Below, one piece after another: positions 34,554-43,822 of a stretch of 64,000 nt of DNA (position 1 is the stretch's first letter; each line of letters begins with the position of its first letter). Location: assembly GCA_947494335.1 (NCBI GenBank), contig CANLUT010000001.1, forward strand, positions 310,001-374,000, read 5' to 3'. The notes below the pieces were generated by a model. The model was not told where the DNA came from. It ran no database searches and was given only the letters and a program-made list of their open reading frames with translations. Source of the stretch: Oligoflexales bacterium. Its GTDB lineage: Bacteria; Bdellovibrionota_B; Oligoflexia; Oligoflexales; RGVZ01. The position numbers and the translations under genes are program-made.

Positions 34554-35881
34554 ATGAACTCTCCCTCACCACAATACTGACTGCCATCAACCTTCTGCTA
34601 CTCGGGTGGTTTTTCTACCGCTGGCAACGGGTATCAGTCGAAGCTGATCAGGACCTAACAAAAAAAATCATTCAAGAGTCCAACCAATCCATGACGCAGC
34701 AAGTGGCCGAGGAGTCCGTGCGGTTACGCGCAGAATTGGCAGCATCCCAAAGAACCCTGCGCGAAGAGGTTTCGAGCACGATTCGTCAGGGGCACGAGTT
34801 GATGAGTGGTCATTTAATGAAAATGTCTGAGAACCAACTTCGTCAACTGGAGGCCCTCTCGAAACAGTGGTCTTCAATCGCAGAGGCCAATGATCTCAGG
34901 ATGCGTGATCTTCAAAAAACGGTCGATGAGCGGCTTTTACATATCGAGAAACAAAGCGGAGAGCGCCTTGAGTCGATGCGTAAAACTGTGGAGGAGAAGC
35001 TGGAAGGAACACTTGAAAGGCGCTTGGGTGAGTCTTTCAAGCTTGTGGGTGAGCGTTTGGAGCAAGTGCAGCGCGGTCTTGGAGAGATGCAAGCATTGGC
35101 CAACGGTGTGGGAGATCTAAAACGCGTCCTCACCAATGTGAAGACGCGAGGGACATGGGGCGAAGTGCAGTTGGCGATGTTGCTTGAGCAAATGCTAACG
35201 GCAGACCAGTATGAAAGTAATGTTAAAGTTTCCAAATCTGCTGAAATCGTCGAGTTTGCTGTCAAGTTACCAGGACGCGACGATAATGGTGGAACGGTTT
35301 ACCTGCCGATAGATAGCAAGTTTCCTCAGGAGTCTTATCAGCGACTCTTGGATGCGCTTGATGCCGGTCATGCCGAGCAAGCTGCGCTCGCCCGCAGGGA
35401 GCTTGAGCTGGCGGTGAAAAGTGCAGCCCGTGACATACGGGATAAATATGTGCATCCGCCACTGACCACAGACTTTGCGATCATGTTTTTGCCAACCGAG
35501 GGGCTTTACGCCGAGGTTTTGCGTATCCCAGGTTTGATGGAGCGTATGCAGGGTGATTTCCGGATCACGATCGTCGGTCCGACAAATCTTGCAGCTTTAT
35601 TGAACAGCCTCCAGATGGGATTTAAGACTCTCGCCATTCAAAAACGTTCGAGCGAAGTTTGGAAAATCCTTGGCGCTGTCAAAACTGAGTTTGGAAAGTT
35701 TGGTGATATTTTAGACGGCGTGCAAAAAAAGTTGGGTGAAGCTGCAGTGAAGATTGAGGATGCATCAAGAAAGTCACGTACCATTCAAAGTAAATTGCGT
35801 CAGGTGGAGGAGTTGCCGGCGACACAGGCATCCGTGATGATTGGTGGAGCCGATCCCGTCGTGGGTGCTGAGCAAGATTAG
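34550..35881 (+). CDS. rmuC: RmuC-family DNA recombination protein
   Basis: An RmuC homologue, 443 residues. In E. coli RmuC limits inversion recombination at short repeats. Layout: an N-terminal membrane helix (about 5-22), a long coiled coil to about 180 (QSMTQQVAEESVRL, LEKR-type repeats), then the nuclease-like RmuC domain starting at GDLKRVLTNVKTRGTWGEVQLAMLLEQML, with LPIDSKFPQESYQRLLDA and PTNLAALLNSLQMGFKTLAIQKRS. It overlaps the rhomboid gene by four bases. Confidence 0.93.
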   Translation: MNELSLTTILTAINLLLLGWFFYRWQRVSVEADQDLTKKIIQESNQSMTQQVAEESVRLRAELAASQRTLREEVSSTIRQGHELMSGHLMKMSENQLRQLEALSKQWSSIAEANDLRMRDLQKTVDERLLHIEKQSGERLESMRKTVEEKLEGTLERRLGESFKLVGERLEQVQRGLGEMQALANGVGDLKRVLTNVKTRGTWGEVQLAMLLEQMLTADQYESNVKVSKSAEIVEFAVKLPGRDDNGGTVYLPIDSKFPQESYQRLLDALDAGHAEQAALARRELELAVKSAARDIRDKYVHPPLTTDFAIMFLPTEGLYAEVLRIPGLMERMQGDFRITIVGPTNLAALLNSLQMGFKTLAIQKRSSEVWKILGAVKTEFGKFGDILDGVQKKLGEAAVKIEDASRKSRTIQSKLRQVEELPATQASVMIGGADPVVGAEQD

Positions 35882-36004
35882 CACCAACAACCTGCTGGTC
35901 GATTCGATGCACTTCCTTAGATTTGATCGTTGCCCAAATGTGCCAAGTGAACAATAATATTGCCGGAGTTTCCTCTTTTGATTTTAACTCTTAGAGGGCC
36001 GCCA

Positions 36005-36616
36005 ATGCGTGCCACGAATCCATTCGATCATGCCGAGCTTGCAAAGCATCTCAGTGTTCAGCAAAAAGCTGCGTGGGATCTGGATACCTGCGTGAATTGG
36101 TCAATCGGCGTTGACCCTTCGAAGATTTTAGTACTCCTCGACGACGAAAGTATCGCTTTTTCTGGTGTTTCTGCGGAGCAGTTCTTCGAAGAAGAAACAA
36201 AACACGCGGCAGCTTTTAAGAAGTATCTAAATATTTCTTGCGATTGCATGGGTCTTTGTGCAGAAGATCTCGACCTTTTGTGGCCTAGATCGTTCGGTAG
36301 CCGCTTTCAATCACTCATCATTAACACTGGTAAGTTAGGTTGCCGAGCGTTTTGGTGGGTTGTCTCCAATGTCGAGGAAGTTTTCATTGATATTTACAAA
36401 GAAATTTTCCGTAGGCGTCCGGACGTTGATCCTCTTTTTTACCATCCGCATCGCTCCCTCATGGAAGAAGACAGTCGCCATGCCAACGGCGCGTGCTTGA
36501 TGCTGGAGCTTATGGATCGCAGACAGAAAAGGTTTGCACGGCTCGTGGGATCGCAAGGCGGATTTCACATGGGCTCAATTGGCGGCGATGCCATTGGTGG
36601 TGTCAGAGTTGCATAG
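36005..36616 (+). CDS. Possible ferritin-like diiron protein
   Basis: A 203-residue helical protein, family uncertain. Acidic-His pairs that could ligate a diiron site are spaced along helices: E64/H67 (EEETKHAAAF), E124/E125 (NVEEVFIDIYKEIF) and the EEDSRH stretch with E154/E155/D156 and H159. The last pair is DxxH rather than the canonical ExxH. The ATG at 36005 is chosen over an upstream TTG because AGAGGG lies before it. It is separate from rmuC (123 bases) and rarD (68 bases). Diiron oxygenase-type chemistry is inferred, not shown. Confidence 0.55.
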   Translation: MRATNPFDHAELAKHLSVQQKAAWDLDTCVNWSIGVDPSKILVLLDDESIAFSGVSAEQFFEEETKHAAAFKKYLNISCDCMGLCAEDLDLLWPRSFGSRFQSLIINTGKLGCRAFWWVVSNVEEVFIDIYKEIFRRRPDVDPLFYHPHRSLMEEDSRHANGACLMLELMDRRQKRFARLVGSQGGFHMGSIGGDAIGGVRVA

Positions 36617-36684
36617 ATTTTTTAAGATCCGCGACGTTCGGCACAAACATCCGTTTATTGATGTTCTGGCAAATTGGAGTATTT

Positions 36685-37575
36685 ATGACGCACGAGAGAT
36701 ATAACGCCTCAGCTTGGGCATCCGGGATAGCAGCTTATACTGTTTGGGGCGTGATGCCACTTTATTGGCATTTGTTCAAAGGTACGCCGGCATTTGTCGT
36801 GTTCATTCACCGCTGCATTTGGAGTTTGCCATTTCTTGTTTTGCTATCATTTATCAGCGACCGACAATCCAAAGACGTCCTGGCACTGGATCGGGGACGA
36901 TGGCCATGGCTGGTACTGTCCGGACTTTTGATCGGCGCTAATTGGTGGCTCTATATTCTTGGGGTTGAGCGGCAACAAGTCGTTGAAATGAGCTTAGGTT
37001 ACTTTTTTTCTCCGTTACTGAGCGCTGCTTTGGGCGTTTTAGTTCTACGGGAACGCTTGACTTGGGGCCAATGGCTTGGTGTATTGCTTGTGGCAATTGG
37101 TGTTGGAATCTATGGTCGTAGCGTGGGACACTTTCCGATTTTAGCGCTGGCTCTGGCTGGAACTTTCAGCTTTTACAGTTTAATTCGGCGTTGGGTGCGG
37201 GTCTCGCCCTTAAGCGCTTTGACGACGGAAGCAGCGGTTCTTTTTGCTTTTGCTGGCTTCTATTTGTTGACCACCCCGAATGATCCAGATTTCGCTGAGG
37301 CATGGCGCAATCATCACTGGTTATTGGTCTTTAGTGGCGTCATTACGGCACTTCCTTTGCTATGGTTTGCTTATGCCGTGCGTGGGCTGACGTTAACCTC
37401 GCTGGGGATAATCAATTATATTTCTCCTACTGGTAAATTTTTGGTAGCCGTAATTGTTTTGGGTGAGATTGTTTCGATCTCGGATCTTTGGAGTTTTGGT
37501 GTCATTTGGGGCGGCATCGCGGTTTATTTAGCGTTCACTTATCGGCGCTCTCGTTTACCTCTGCAACCAGAGTAA
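36685..37575 (+). CDS. rarD: RarD-type EamA transporter
   Basis: A drug/metabolite-transporter superfamily membrane protein, 296 residues, with ten predicted membrane segments. RarD marks: SGIAAYTVWGVMPLYWHLFKG at the first helix, LIGANWWLYILGV, VVEMSLGYFFSPLLSAALGVLVLRERL, WLGVLLVAIGVG and LTLTSLGIINYISPTGKFLVAV. The ATG at 36685 is chosen because GGAG lies 5 bases before it; longer frames overlap the upstream gene without support. Substrate is not known for most RarD proteins. Confidence 0.9.
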   Translation: MTHERYNASAWASGIAAYTVWGVMPLYWHLFKGTPAFVVFIHRCIWSLPFLVLLSFISDRQSKDVLALDRGRWPWLVLSGLLIGANWWLYILGVERQQVVEMSLGYFFSPLLSAALGVLVLRERLTWGQWLGVLLVAIGVGIYGRSVGHFPILALALAGTFSFYSLIRRWVRVSPLSALTTEAAVLFAFAGFYLLTTPNDPDFAEAWRNHHWLLVFSGVITALPLLWFAYAVRGLTLTSLGIINYISPTGKFLVAVIVLGEIVSISDLWSFGVIWGGIAVYLAFTYRRSRLPLQPE

Positions 37576-37584
37576 GAATCATTG

Positions 37585-38952
37585 ATGAAGTTTTTTATTT
37601 TCATCTTGATAGCCTTTATTCTCTCGGTTTGGGTTCCGGTTGAATCGGCCTGGCGTCACTTTTGTTTTAATAATTACGATCTGGGGATTTATGCTCAAGC
37701 CATCGAGTTGTTAAGCCTGGGCCATCTAAATCCATGGTTATCAACGCGCGATGTATTTTTGTTTAATGACCATTTTGACCCCATATTATTTCTATTGATT
37801 CCGTTTAAAGGGCTGACACCATCAGGTTTGCTGGCTATTCGTTTCGAAATGATATGCCTTATCGCTGCAGCTGCGTCACCTGCTTGGTTGTTGAGTCGAG
37901 GGATGATTTCACAGTCTTTAGCAGTGATGTCTTCCGTCATGATTTTGTGGAGTCCTATGGTTATGGATGCTGCTTTTTATCCTGCCCACCCGGGGACTTG
38001 GTCGTTAGCGCCGCTGTCATGGATGCTAGCGTTTATTCTTGCTAAAAAATATCGTTGGTCTTTTGTCATGTTCGGGCTGACCCTCCTCTGTAAGGAGGAG
38101 TATCCGTTTGTCGGGATGGCTGTCGGACTCGGTCTAATTATGATGGGCGAGAAGCCCTATGGTTTCGTGTTTACGGCAGCTGCTCTTGTTTGGGCAGTGT
38201 TAGTTTTTGCTATTAGACCCGCCCTGATAGGGCCTTCCAGTATGTACACTGATGCTGTTTCAGGATTTCAGGGATGGGATGTTTTAGGTTCGCGCGATGG
38301 TGCCTTACTGTTGCTTCGACGCTTGCTCGAGTTGGCTATACCGTTATCGGTTATTCTTTATGGTGCAAAGAGGTTGACCCTCATGGATATGATTGTTCCG
38401 GGGCTCGTCCTTTTGACCCTTTTGGGTATTCGCTTTGCTGGTGGATATTGGGGAAACCATCGAGTTGCCCCACTAGCTGTTGTGCTTGCTTACTTGATGA
38501 TTTTTACAATTCGATCAGAGACCATTAAACCCAGAAACGTTATAGTTTGGAGCGTTTTGACGCTTACTTTAGCCTTCTCATCACTGGAGATTGGAAGCAG
38601 ATTTTGGCGGGCAAAGTCTTTTAAAAAGCACTGCCCACAAAATCCTGAGCGACTGAGCGAGATTCAGCAGACTCTTAATTTATTAAGGCATGATTCAAAG
38701 GGGCCTACCTTGGCGCAGGGTAATCTAATTCCCCATGCTGTGGACCTATCGGGCATCTCCCAGGTAGGAGCCACTCATGGGCGTAATTTTAGTTACCTGT
38801 GGATTGAAAAGGGTGCTGATAGAAATACATGGCCATTATCAAAAGAGGAGTTCCAAGCTCTTGAAGATCAGTGGAGCGGAGATCCTACGGTGACCAAGCT
38901 CTTTGATGGAAGTCATGTGACACTGATGGGGCGACGGTTGCCTGGTGATTGA
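37585..38952 (+). CDS. DUF2079-family multi-pass membrane protein
   Basis: A 455-residue membrane protein with about ten hydrophobic segments and a soluble C-terminal part of about 110 residues. The N-terminal FNNYDLGIYAQAIELL and the later KEEYPFVGMAVGLGL are typical of DUF2079 proteins, which look like membrane glycosyltransferases of GT-C type. The KEE/DxD-like acidic residues are at the expected loops. ATG at 37585, with an in-frame TTG just before it as an alternative; it lies 9 bases after rarD. It ends 23 bases from the convergent response-regulator gene. Confidence 0.72.
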   Translation: MKFFIFILIAFILSVWVPVESAWRHFCFNNYDLGIYAQAIELLSLGHLNPWLSTRDVFLFNDHFDPILFLLIPFKGLTPSGLLAIRFEMICLIAAAASPAWLLSRGMISQSLAVMSSVMILWSPMVMDAAFYPAHPGTWSLAPLSWMLAFILAKKYRWSFVMFGLTLLCKEEYPFVGMAVGLGLIMMGEKPYGFVFTAAALVWAVLVFAIRPALIGPSSMYTDAVSGFQGWDVLGSRDGALLLLRRLLELAIPLSVILYGAKRLTLMDMIVPGLVLLTLLGIRFAGGYWGNHRVAPLAVVLAYLMIFTIRSETIKPRNVIVWSVLTLTLAFSSLEIGSRFWRAKSFKKHCPQNPERLSEIQQTLNLLRHDSKGPTLAQGNLIPHAVDLSGISQVGATHGRNFSYLWIEKGADRNTWPLSKEEFQALEDQWSGDPTVTKLFDGSHVTLMGRRLPGD

Positions 38953-38975
38953 TGTGGGTTTTGTCTTGGAATATT

Positions 38976-40427
38976 TCAAACGTCGGACGTATCCCGCTGA
39001 ATTCCTAGTTTTTTCATCAATCGATGCATGTACGCACGCTCGAGATCAAGCAAACGAGCCGCTTCGCTCACGTTGTTTTTGGCTTGTTTTAAAACAAAGC
39101 GTAGATACTCGCGATCGACAAGTTCATGAAACGATTCCCAGCTTTGCAGACCAATCTCGAGTGTGATGGACGGATTTTCCGATTCACTGATGGTGGCCAC
39201 TGTTTTTACCGAAGGTACGTTCTGGGGGCTGTCCAAAGTTTCAATCGTATCTATGATTGGGTCTGACGAGAGAATGGCAGTTCTTTCGATCACATTACGT
39301 AGCTCTCGTATGTTTCCCGGCCAGTTGTAGTTTTGTAACTGTTCAATGGCCTTTGGAGAAAACTCTTTCGGCCCGAGCGAATGCTCATAGCTACATTCCG
39401 CAAGAAACTTCCTACTCAATAGGGGGATATCTGTGGCGCGTTCGCGAAGTGCCGGACTGTGAATGGAAACTACGTTAAGCCGATAGAAGAGGTCCTCTCG
39501 AAAATCTCCCGATTGTGCCATGGCCTTCAGATCACGGTTGGTTGCGCAAATGACTCGTACATCCGAGTTGATTGTTTTATCGCTACCGATGCGCATAAAT
39601 TCCCCGTTTTGAAGAACTCTAAGGAGCTTAGCCTGAAGGTCAAGTTCCAGTTCCCCAATTTCGTCAAGGAATAGAGTCCCGCCATCTGCGCGCTCGAAAA
39701 CCCCATGTCTTTGTTTGACAGCACCGGTGAATGCACCTTTTTCATGTCCAAAAAGCTCACTCTCCATCAAGTTCTTCGGAATAGCAGCACAATTAATCTT
39801 AATCATGGGGCGGTGGGCTCGAGGTGAGGCTCTGTGAATGGCCCGCGCAATTAATTCTTTTCCTGTGCCGCTTTCGCCTGTAATCAGAACTCGTCCACTT
39901 GTCGGACCAACTTTTGCTACCAAAGAAAGTATATCTCTTAGTTTTGGATGTTCACCCAAAAGTTCAGTTCCGGTGGTATCTTTTACGAGGTTAGCATTAG
40001 CCTTCTCAATTCGATTAAACTCGAGACAACGCTTGACGCTAACCAGAATACGCTCAGGCGTAAAGGGTTTTTCGATGAAATCAAATGCACCTATCTGTGT
40101 TGCCTTGAACGCCTCTTGAGTTGTTCCTTCTCCACTAATGACAATGACGTGATTGGCGTACTGTCCGTCTTTGAGCTGTTTAAGTAAATCAAGGCCATTT
40201 CCATCAGGCAGACGGATATCGAGAAGTATGATATCGTAGGGGAGCGAAGCGCATGGGGCAGATTCGTTGTGCAGACCTAGCACAGCTCTCGCATTGGAAA
40301 GATTCTCAGACACAGTAACGCTAGCGCCCTCGCCCTCCAGAATAACCTGAAGGCTTAGTCTGATATTACGATGGTCGTCGATCACCAGTGTGCGCGACCC
40401 CGTCAACGATCTTGATTTCTCAGTCAT
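38976..40427 (-). CDS. Sigma-54-dependent response regulator, NtrC/NtrX type
   Basis: A 483-residue NtrC-family regulator. The receiver domain (1-130) has the acidic pair D17/D18, phospho-acceptor D70 and K120. The AAA+ domain has Walker A GESGTGKE (184-191), the sigma-54 contact loop GAFTGA (231-236) and Walker B FLDE (253-256). The C-terminal Fis-type helix-turn-helix ([22 protein letters not shown]) is present. Its ATG overlaps the stop of the kinase gene by four bases. Pairing with an NtrY-like kinase suggests the NtrX subgroup. Confidence 0.92.
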   Translation of the reverse strand: MTEKSRSLTGSRTLVIDDHRNIRLSLQVILEGEGASVTVSENLSNARAVLGLHNESAPCASLPYDIILLDIRLPDGNGLDLLKQLKDGQYANHVIVISGEGTTQEAFKATQIGAFDFIEKPFTPERILVSVKRCLEFNRIEKANANLVKDTTGTELLGEHPKLRDILSLVAKVGPTSGRVLITGESGTGKELIARAIHRASPRAHRPMIKINCAAIPKNLMESELFGHEKGAFTGAVKQRHGVFERADGGTLFLDEIGELELDLQAKLLRVLQNGEFMRIGSDKTINSDVRVICATNRDLKAMAQSGDFREDLFYRLNVVSIHSPALRERATDIPLLSRKFLAECSYEHSLGPKEFSPKAIEQLQNYNWPGNIRELRNVIERTAILSSDPIIDTIETLDSPQNVPSVKTVATISESENPSITLEIGLQSWESFHELVDREYLRFVLKQAKNNVSEAARLLDLERAYMHRLMKKLGIQRDTSDV

Positions 40428-41923
40428 TGGCGATGTCCCCTTCTAAATCTTGGAATACTGATCATGAATACCGTGTGACCTGCACCTGTATCAACCGAAA
40501 TTCTTCCGCCATGTTCTAAAATGATTTTCTGGCAGATTGCCAGCCCAAGGCCCATGCCCGGGACGGGACCTGTGTGCTTTGTCGTCACGTAGGCCTCGAA
40601 GATCCTGTCACGGAGATCGGAAGGAATTCCTGGGCCGTGATCTTCCACCTCGAAGATAATTTGATACGGTTCTTCCAGCAGGCGAACGACAATGGGTGAA
40701 GCAGATGTAGGATCAGCCTCGGCTGCATTTTTTATAAGATTATGCAGAGCTTGTCGGATCAGTTGATCGTCCAATTCAGCCTCAACGCGGTGAGTTGGGC
40801 CCTCGTAGCTAATCTGATGCGGAGCGTATGAGTCAGCGGCCAGCGCAATGGCTTTTTGGGCAGATTGCACAGCATCACAGAGTTCTAGTCTTGGCGATGG
40901 TAGCTGAGCGAATTGTGAAAAGTCATCAACCATTCGCCGCAAGCCAGAGACTTCTTCCAAGATGACATCGTGCGCCTTATCCAGTAACCGGGAGAACTCA
41001 TCGTTAGAGCCATCGTAGCGTCGTTTCAGTTGGCTCGTCATGATCTGAATAGGTGTCAGTGGATTTTTGATTTCATGAGCCATTTTCCTGGCAATTGTTT
41101 GCCAAGAGGCAAGCTTTTCGAGACTCATGGTTTGGGTTCGATTGTAGTCAAGCTCGTCTGCCATGCGATTAAATTGAAGTGTGAGAAGCGCGAGCTCGTT
41201 TTTCCAATGGAGATCAAATCGAAATAGGGAGTCGCCCTCTGAGTACCTCGTGAACCCTTGGACCAGCTTTTCAATTCGGGTCTTGCTCCGTAGAGCCATG
41301 TAGATGAATGCAAACAGTAGCAGAGAACACATGACTGCAAGTGTAGCTGCGAGGGCCTTGATAAGTGCTGGTCTGATTTTACTTCGCAGTTCCAGTCCGA
41401 TGATCTGGTATCTTTGTAATATTTCTTCTGCGACCCGATATTCTTCGGCCTGTTGAATCCCCGAGAAATGCACCACGTGATTTCCCACGGCCAAGTCGTT
41501 ACGATCAATCCACTGAGCCGTTTTAAAATTCTTCTCCCCCCGATCGATTTTGCGCGACTCCGCACCCATCATTTTCAGCGCGTCAATATTGACGAGCGCC
41601 TTTTCGAGGTCGGGTACTGCAACATTCTCAGGATCTTTGAACTGCTGCTTGAGGCGGACGGTCAATAGCTCCTGCCGGAGCTTGTAGGCGTCCTTCATTC
41701 CATCCATTCCTGAACGCAGAGCCGACTCCACGGCATTGTCATGGACGATGTGCAGTAGCATATCGATATTTCGTACGGCAAGAACCGCCGCAGTTAGATA
41801 ACCTGTCAGTACCGTTATCATTGCGATGCCCGCTAGACGCACGACAGTCCATTGGTGCCATCGAATACGTTTTAGCATCGTGCTCGGTCTCTGAGTCTCA
41901 ATTTTACTCCGAGCTGGATTCAT
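40424..41923 (-). CDS. Sensor histidine kinase, NtrY-like
   Basis: A 499-residue membrane kinase. Two membrane segments at about 27-47 and 187-210 flank a periplasmic sensor of about 135 residues with no recognised fold; a HAMP-like linker follows. The dimerisation box has H283 in ARKMAHEIKNPLTPIQI. The ATPase has NLIKNAAEAD (N-box), DHGPGIP (G1), and MGLGLAICQKIILEHGG (G2), all complete. The first cytoplasmic residues contain little beyond a basic patch. Encoded between the DUF4390-like gene and the sigma-54 regulator, overlapping each by four bases. Confidence 0.92.
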   Translation of the reverse strand: MNPARSKIETQRPSTMLKRIRWHQWTVVRLAGIAMITVLTGYLTAAVLAVRNIDMLLHIVHDNAVESALRSGMDGMKDAYKLRQELLTVRLKQQFKDPENVAVPDLEKALVNIDALKMMGAESRKIDRGEKNFKTAQWIDRNDLAVGNHVVHFSGIQQAEEYRVAEEILQRYQIIGLELRSKIRPALIKALAATLAVMCSLLLFAFIYMALRSKTRIEKLVQGFTRYSEGDSLFRFDLHWKNELALLTLQFNRMADELDYNRTQTMSLEKLASWQTIARKMAHEIKNPLTPIQIMTSQLKRRYDGSNDEFSRLLDKAHDVILEEVSGLRRMVDDFSQFAQLPSPRLELCDAVQSAQKAIALAADSYAPHQISYEGPTHRVEAELDDQLIRQALHNLIKNAAEADPTSASPIVVRLLEEPYQIIFEVEDHGPGIPSDLRDRIFEAYVTTKHTGPVPGMGLGLAICQKIILEHGGRISVDTGAGHTVFMISIPRFRRGHRQ

Positions 41924-42585
41924 TTCGATCCATCCATTTTACCAATCGGACTAGACTTAGTATCCGCTGGGGCTTCGTTAGATCGTATTGAAGGGATCTT
42001 TATCTCCAGTTTGACAAATCCTTGGTATTGAAAGTCACCGAGCATGTGTGCGTAGAGTCCTTGCATGAATCCTGATTGCTGTTGGACAAGCCATTTTTTT
42101 ATTTTGGCGGATTCGTCGGGCGAGCTTTGGCGAATTTGCATGATTCCGTAAAAAGTTCCACCCGCCGACATTTTCTCAACGATTAACTTTGAGTCGATTG
42201 TCATTTGGAGGCACTTCTGAGCCCAACCGCTAAAGTCCTTAACAAACGTGGTTTCGATTGGAAGCGGCTCGACTCGAATGGTTTGGTAGCGTTCTTCCCA
42301 TGTGTCGTATTTTACGCTGCAGACAACCCTTAGGTCCGGAAGCGTATCGCGTGGCTGTATTTTACTATCATTGATGGCAACCAATGTGAACGTGCTGAAT
42401 CCCGAGTTGGCAATATCTTTCTGCGATGTTGTCAGGGAGTCGGATAGATCGACGAGCATGGCGGGCAGTCCGTTTTTCTTTATCCAGCGTGCTGTCGTTG
42501 TAATTGTTCGCGTATCCTCGGCGTTGAGGTTAACGGGGATAATCGCAAGCAAAAACATTAGAATGTTACGATAAATAGGATTCAT
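41920..42585 (-). CDS. Periplasmic DUF4390-like protein upstream of NtrY/NtrX
   Basis: A 221-residue exported protein with a signal peptide (MNPIYRNILMFLLAIIPVNLNA). The mature part is beta-rich with an N-terminal NGLPAMLVDLSDSL that resembles the start of DUF4390 proteins. From memory, DUF4390 genes in betaproteobacteria lie beside ntrY and ntrX, as here. The ATG at 42585 overlaps the stop of the barrel-protein gene by four bases; a longer frame starting inside that gene is not supported. It may be part of the sensor or envelope quality system, which is inference. Confidence 0.65.
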   Translation of the reverse strand: MNPIYRNILMFLLAIIPVNLNAEDTRTITTTARWIKKNGLPAMLVDLSDSLTTSQKDIANSGFSTFTLVAINDSKIQPRDTLPDLRVVCSVKYDTWEERYQTIRVEPLPIETTFVKDFSGWAQKCLQMTIDSKLIVEKMSAGGTFYGIMQIRQSSPDESAKIKKWLVQQQSGFMQGLYAHMLGDFQYQGFVKLEIKIPSIRSNEAPADTKSSPIGKMDGSK

Positions 42586-43772
42586 CTGACAGGTTCCAAC
42601 GGTGTGTTGTCCCATGGACGATCACCCGTGACACGGAAGCTGATGTCGCCGATGAAGCCTGTGGAGTGGTAGCGATATCCTATAACGCTTTCAGTCCCGT
42701 GGAGTTTCAGAGTTTTGTAACGATCCTGTCCATTGCGAACAGCAAGATAAAATAGAGACCGTAGTCCACGACTGACGGATGTTAGCGGAACCTCAATTTT
42801 CCCCTCGGCTCTCGTGGTGATCGCTTTTGAGCCGCTAGTTATTGATTTTCCCGAAGCGCTTATTGCTGCATGAGTCCAAAATGCCCAAGTGCCAGCTATC
42901 TCTGATTCAAAAACTGACTGCTCTTTTTTAAGAAATGACGGAACGGCGGCGAGTGATAGTCGGTATCCCGTACTCGGGAGAAATCCTAGAAACCGCGTTT
43001 CTCTGATGATTCCTACTTTCGGTCCGGCAACGATATCAGGCCATTCATTGAGTCGGTATCTGCGGTGTGTGTTGCTATACCATGCAACTCCATACATCAC
43101 ATCAACCCCACCGCGACGTCTAGTCCAAAGTCCCTGTGCTTTGAGGCCAAACGCCTCAGCCTCAAAGTATCTTTCGCGGGCTTCGACAACCGCTAAGGCT
43201 GCATCAAACTGTATTGACTCAGCAAGGAATCGGGGTAGTCCATAAGCGAGATGCCCGGCGACCAGGTTACCGCGCGCATCAATATCACCAAGCGCTGCTC
43301 CACGATGAGATGCAAGAAAGAGGTTTCGCGATATGATTCCGAGTTTGTAGCCTCGGAATACTGAGTCCTCGCCAAATGCGGGTGTTGGTTCTTTAAGTGA
43401 AAGTCCAAACTCCCCGCCAAGAGCCCAATCTGACAAAACGTCATCGTCATCTTCAACCGTTATAACTAATTTAGTCAAACCAGGTTTGGATCCCTTTCGT
43501 AACTTGAAAACAATATCTTTGAATAAGCCTGATCCCATCAGCTTTGTTCGCGACGCAGAGATCCATGCGTCAGTCATCTCCGCGTCGGGGGTTATGCCAA
43601 GTTGTGTTGCAACTTGGTCATTCGTCATCCGTGTAGAGCCTACGAATTCGAAACTTTCGAGTCGGTAGTTTGGTTGTGCTGGAAGCTCCCAGCAGAGGGA
43701 CATGGATCCCAGTGTGATTAGAATCACCTTGGTAAAAAAGACGGAGATGCTAGCTCTGAAGTTCGTCATCAA
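42582..43772 (-). CDS. Small POTRA-plus-barrel outer-membrane protein
   Basis: A 396-residue exported protein. After the signal peptide, a single POTRA-like domain lies at about 35-112 (YRLESFEFVGSTRMTNDQVATQLG, WISASRTKLMGSGLFKDIVFKLRKG), followed by beta-strand-rich sequence, as in BamA/TamA and Omp85 relatives, with much less length than BamA (about 800). It could be a minimal surface-protein assembly factor. First gene of a four-gene chain that leads to the NtrY/NtrX pair with four-base overlaps. The chain starts 51 bases upstream of the 43823 gene end, so transcription may read from there. Confidence 0.68.
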   Translation of the reverse strand: MMTNFRASISVFFTKVILITLGSMSLCWELPAQPNYRLESFEFVGSTRMTNDQVATQLGITPDAEMTDAWISASRTKLMGSGLFKDIVFKLRKGSKPGLTKLVITVEDDDDVLSDWALGGEFGLSLKEPTPAFGEDSVFRGYKLGIISRNLFLASHRGAALGDIDARGNLVAGHLAYGLPRFLAESIQFDAALAVVEARERYFEAEAFGLKAQGLWTRRRGGVDVMYGVAWYSNTHRRYRLNEWPDIVAGPKVGIIRETRFLGFLPSTGYRLSLAAVPSFLKKEQSVFESEIAGTWAFWTHAAISASGKSITSGSKAITTRAEGKIEVPLTSVSRGLRSLFYLAVRNGQDRYKTLKLHGTESVIGYRYHSTGFIGDISFRVTGDRPWDNTPLEPVR

Positions 43773-43822
43773 ACATGAACCCGAAGTTAAAATTGGTGAC
43801 GATCAGTCTAGCACAATTTTAG

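Noticed and set aside
36493-36684. Longer N-terminus of RarD overlapping the diiron-like gene
   Set aside because: The ATG at 36685 gives the usual RarD start and has GGAG upstream; the extension has no family match.
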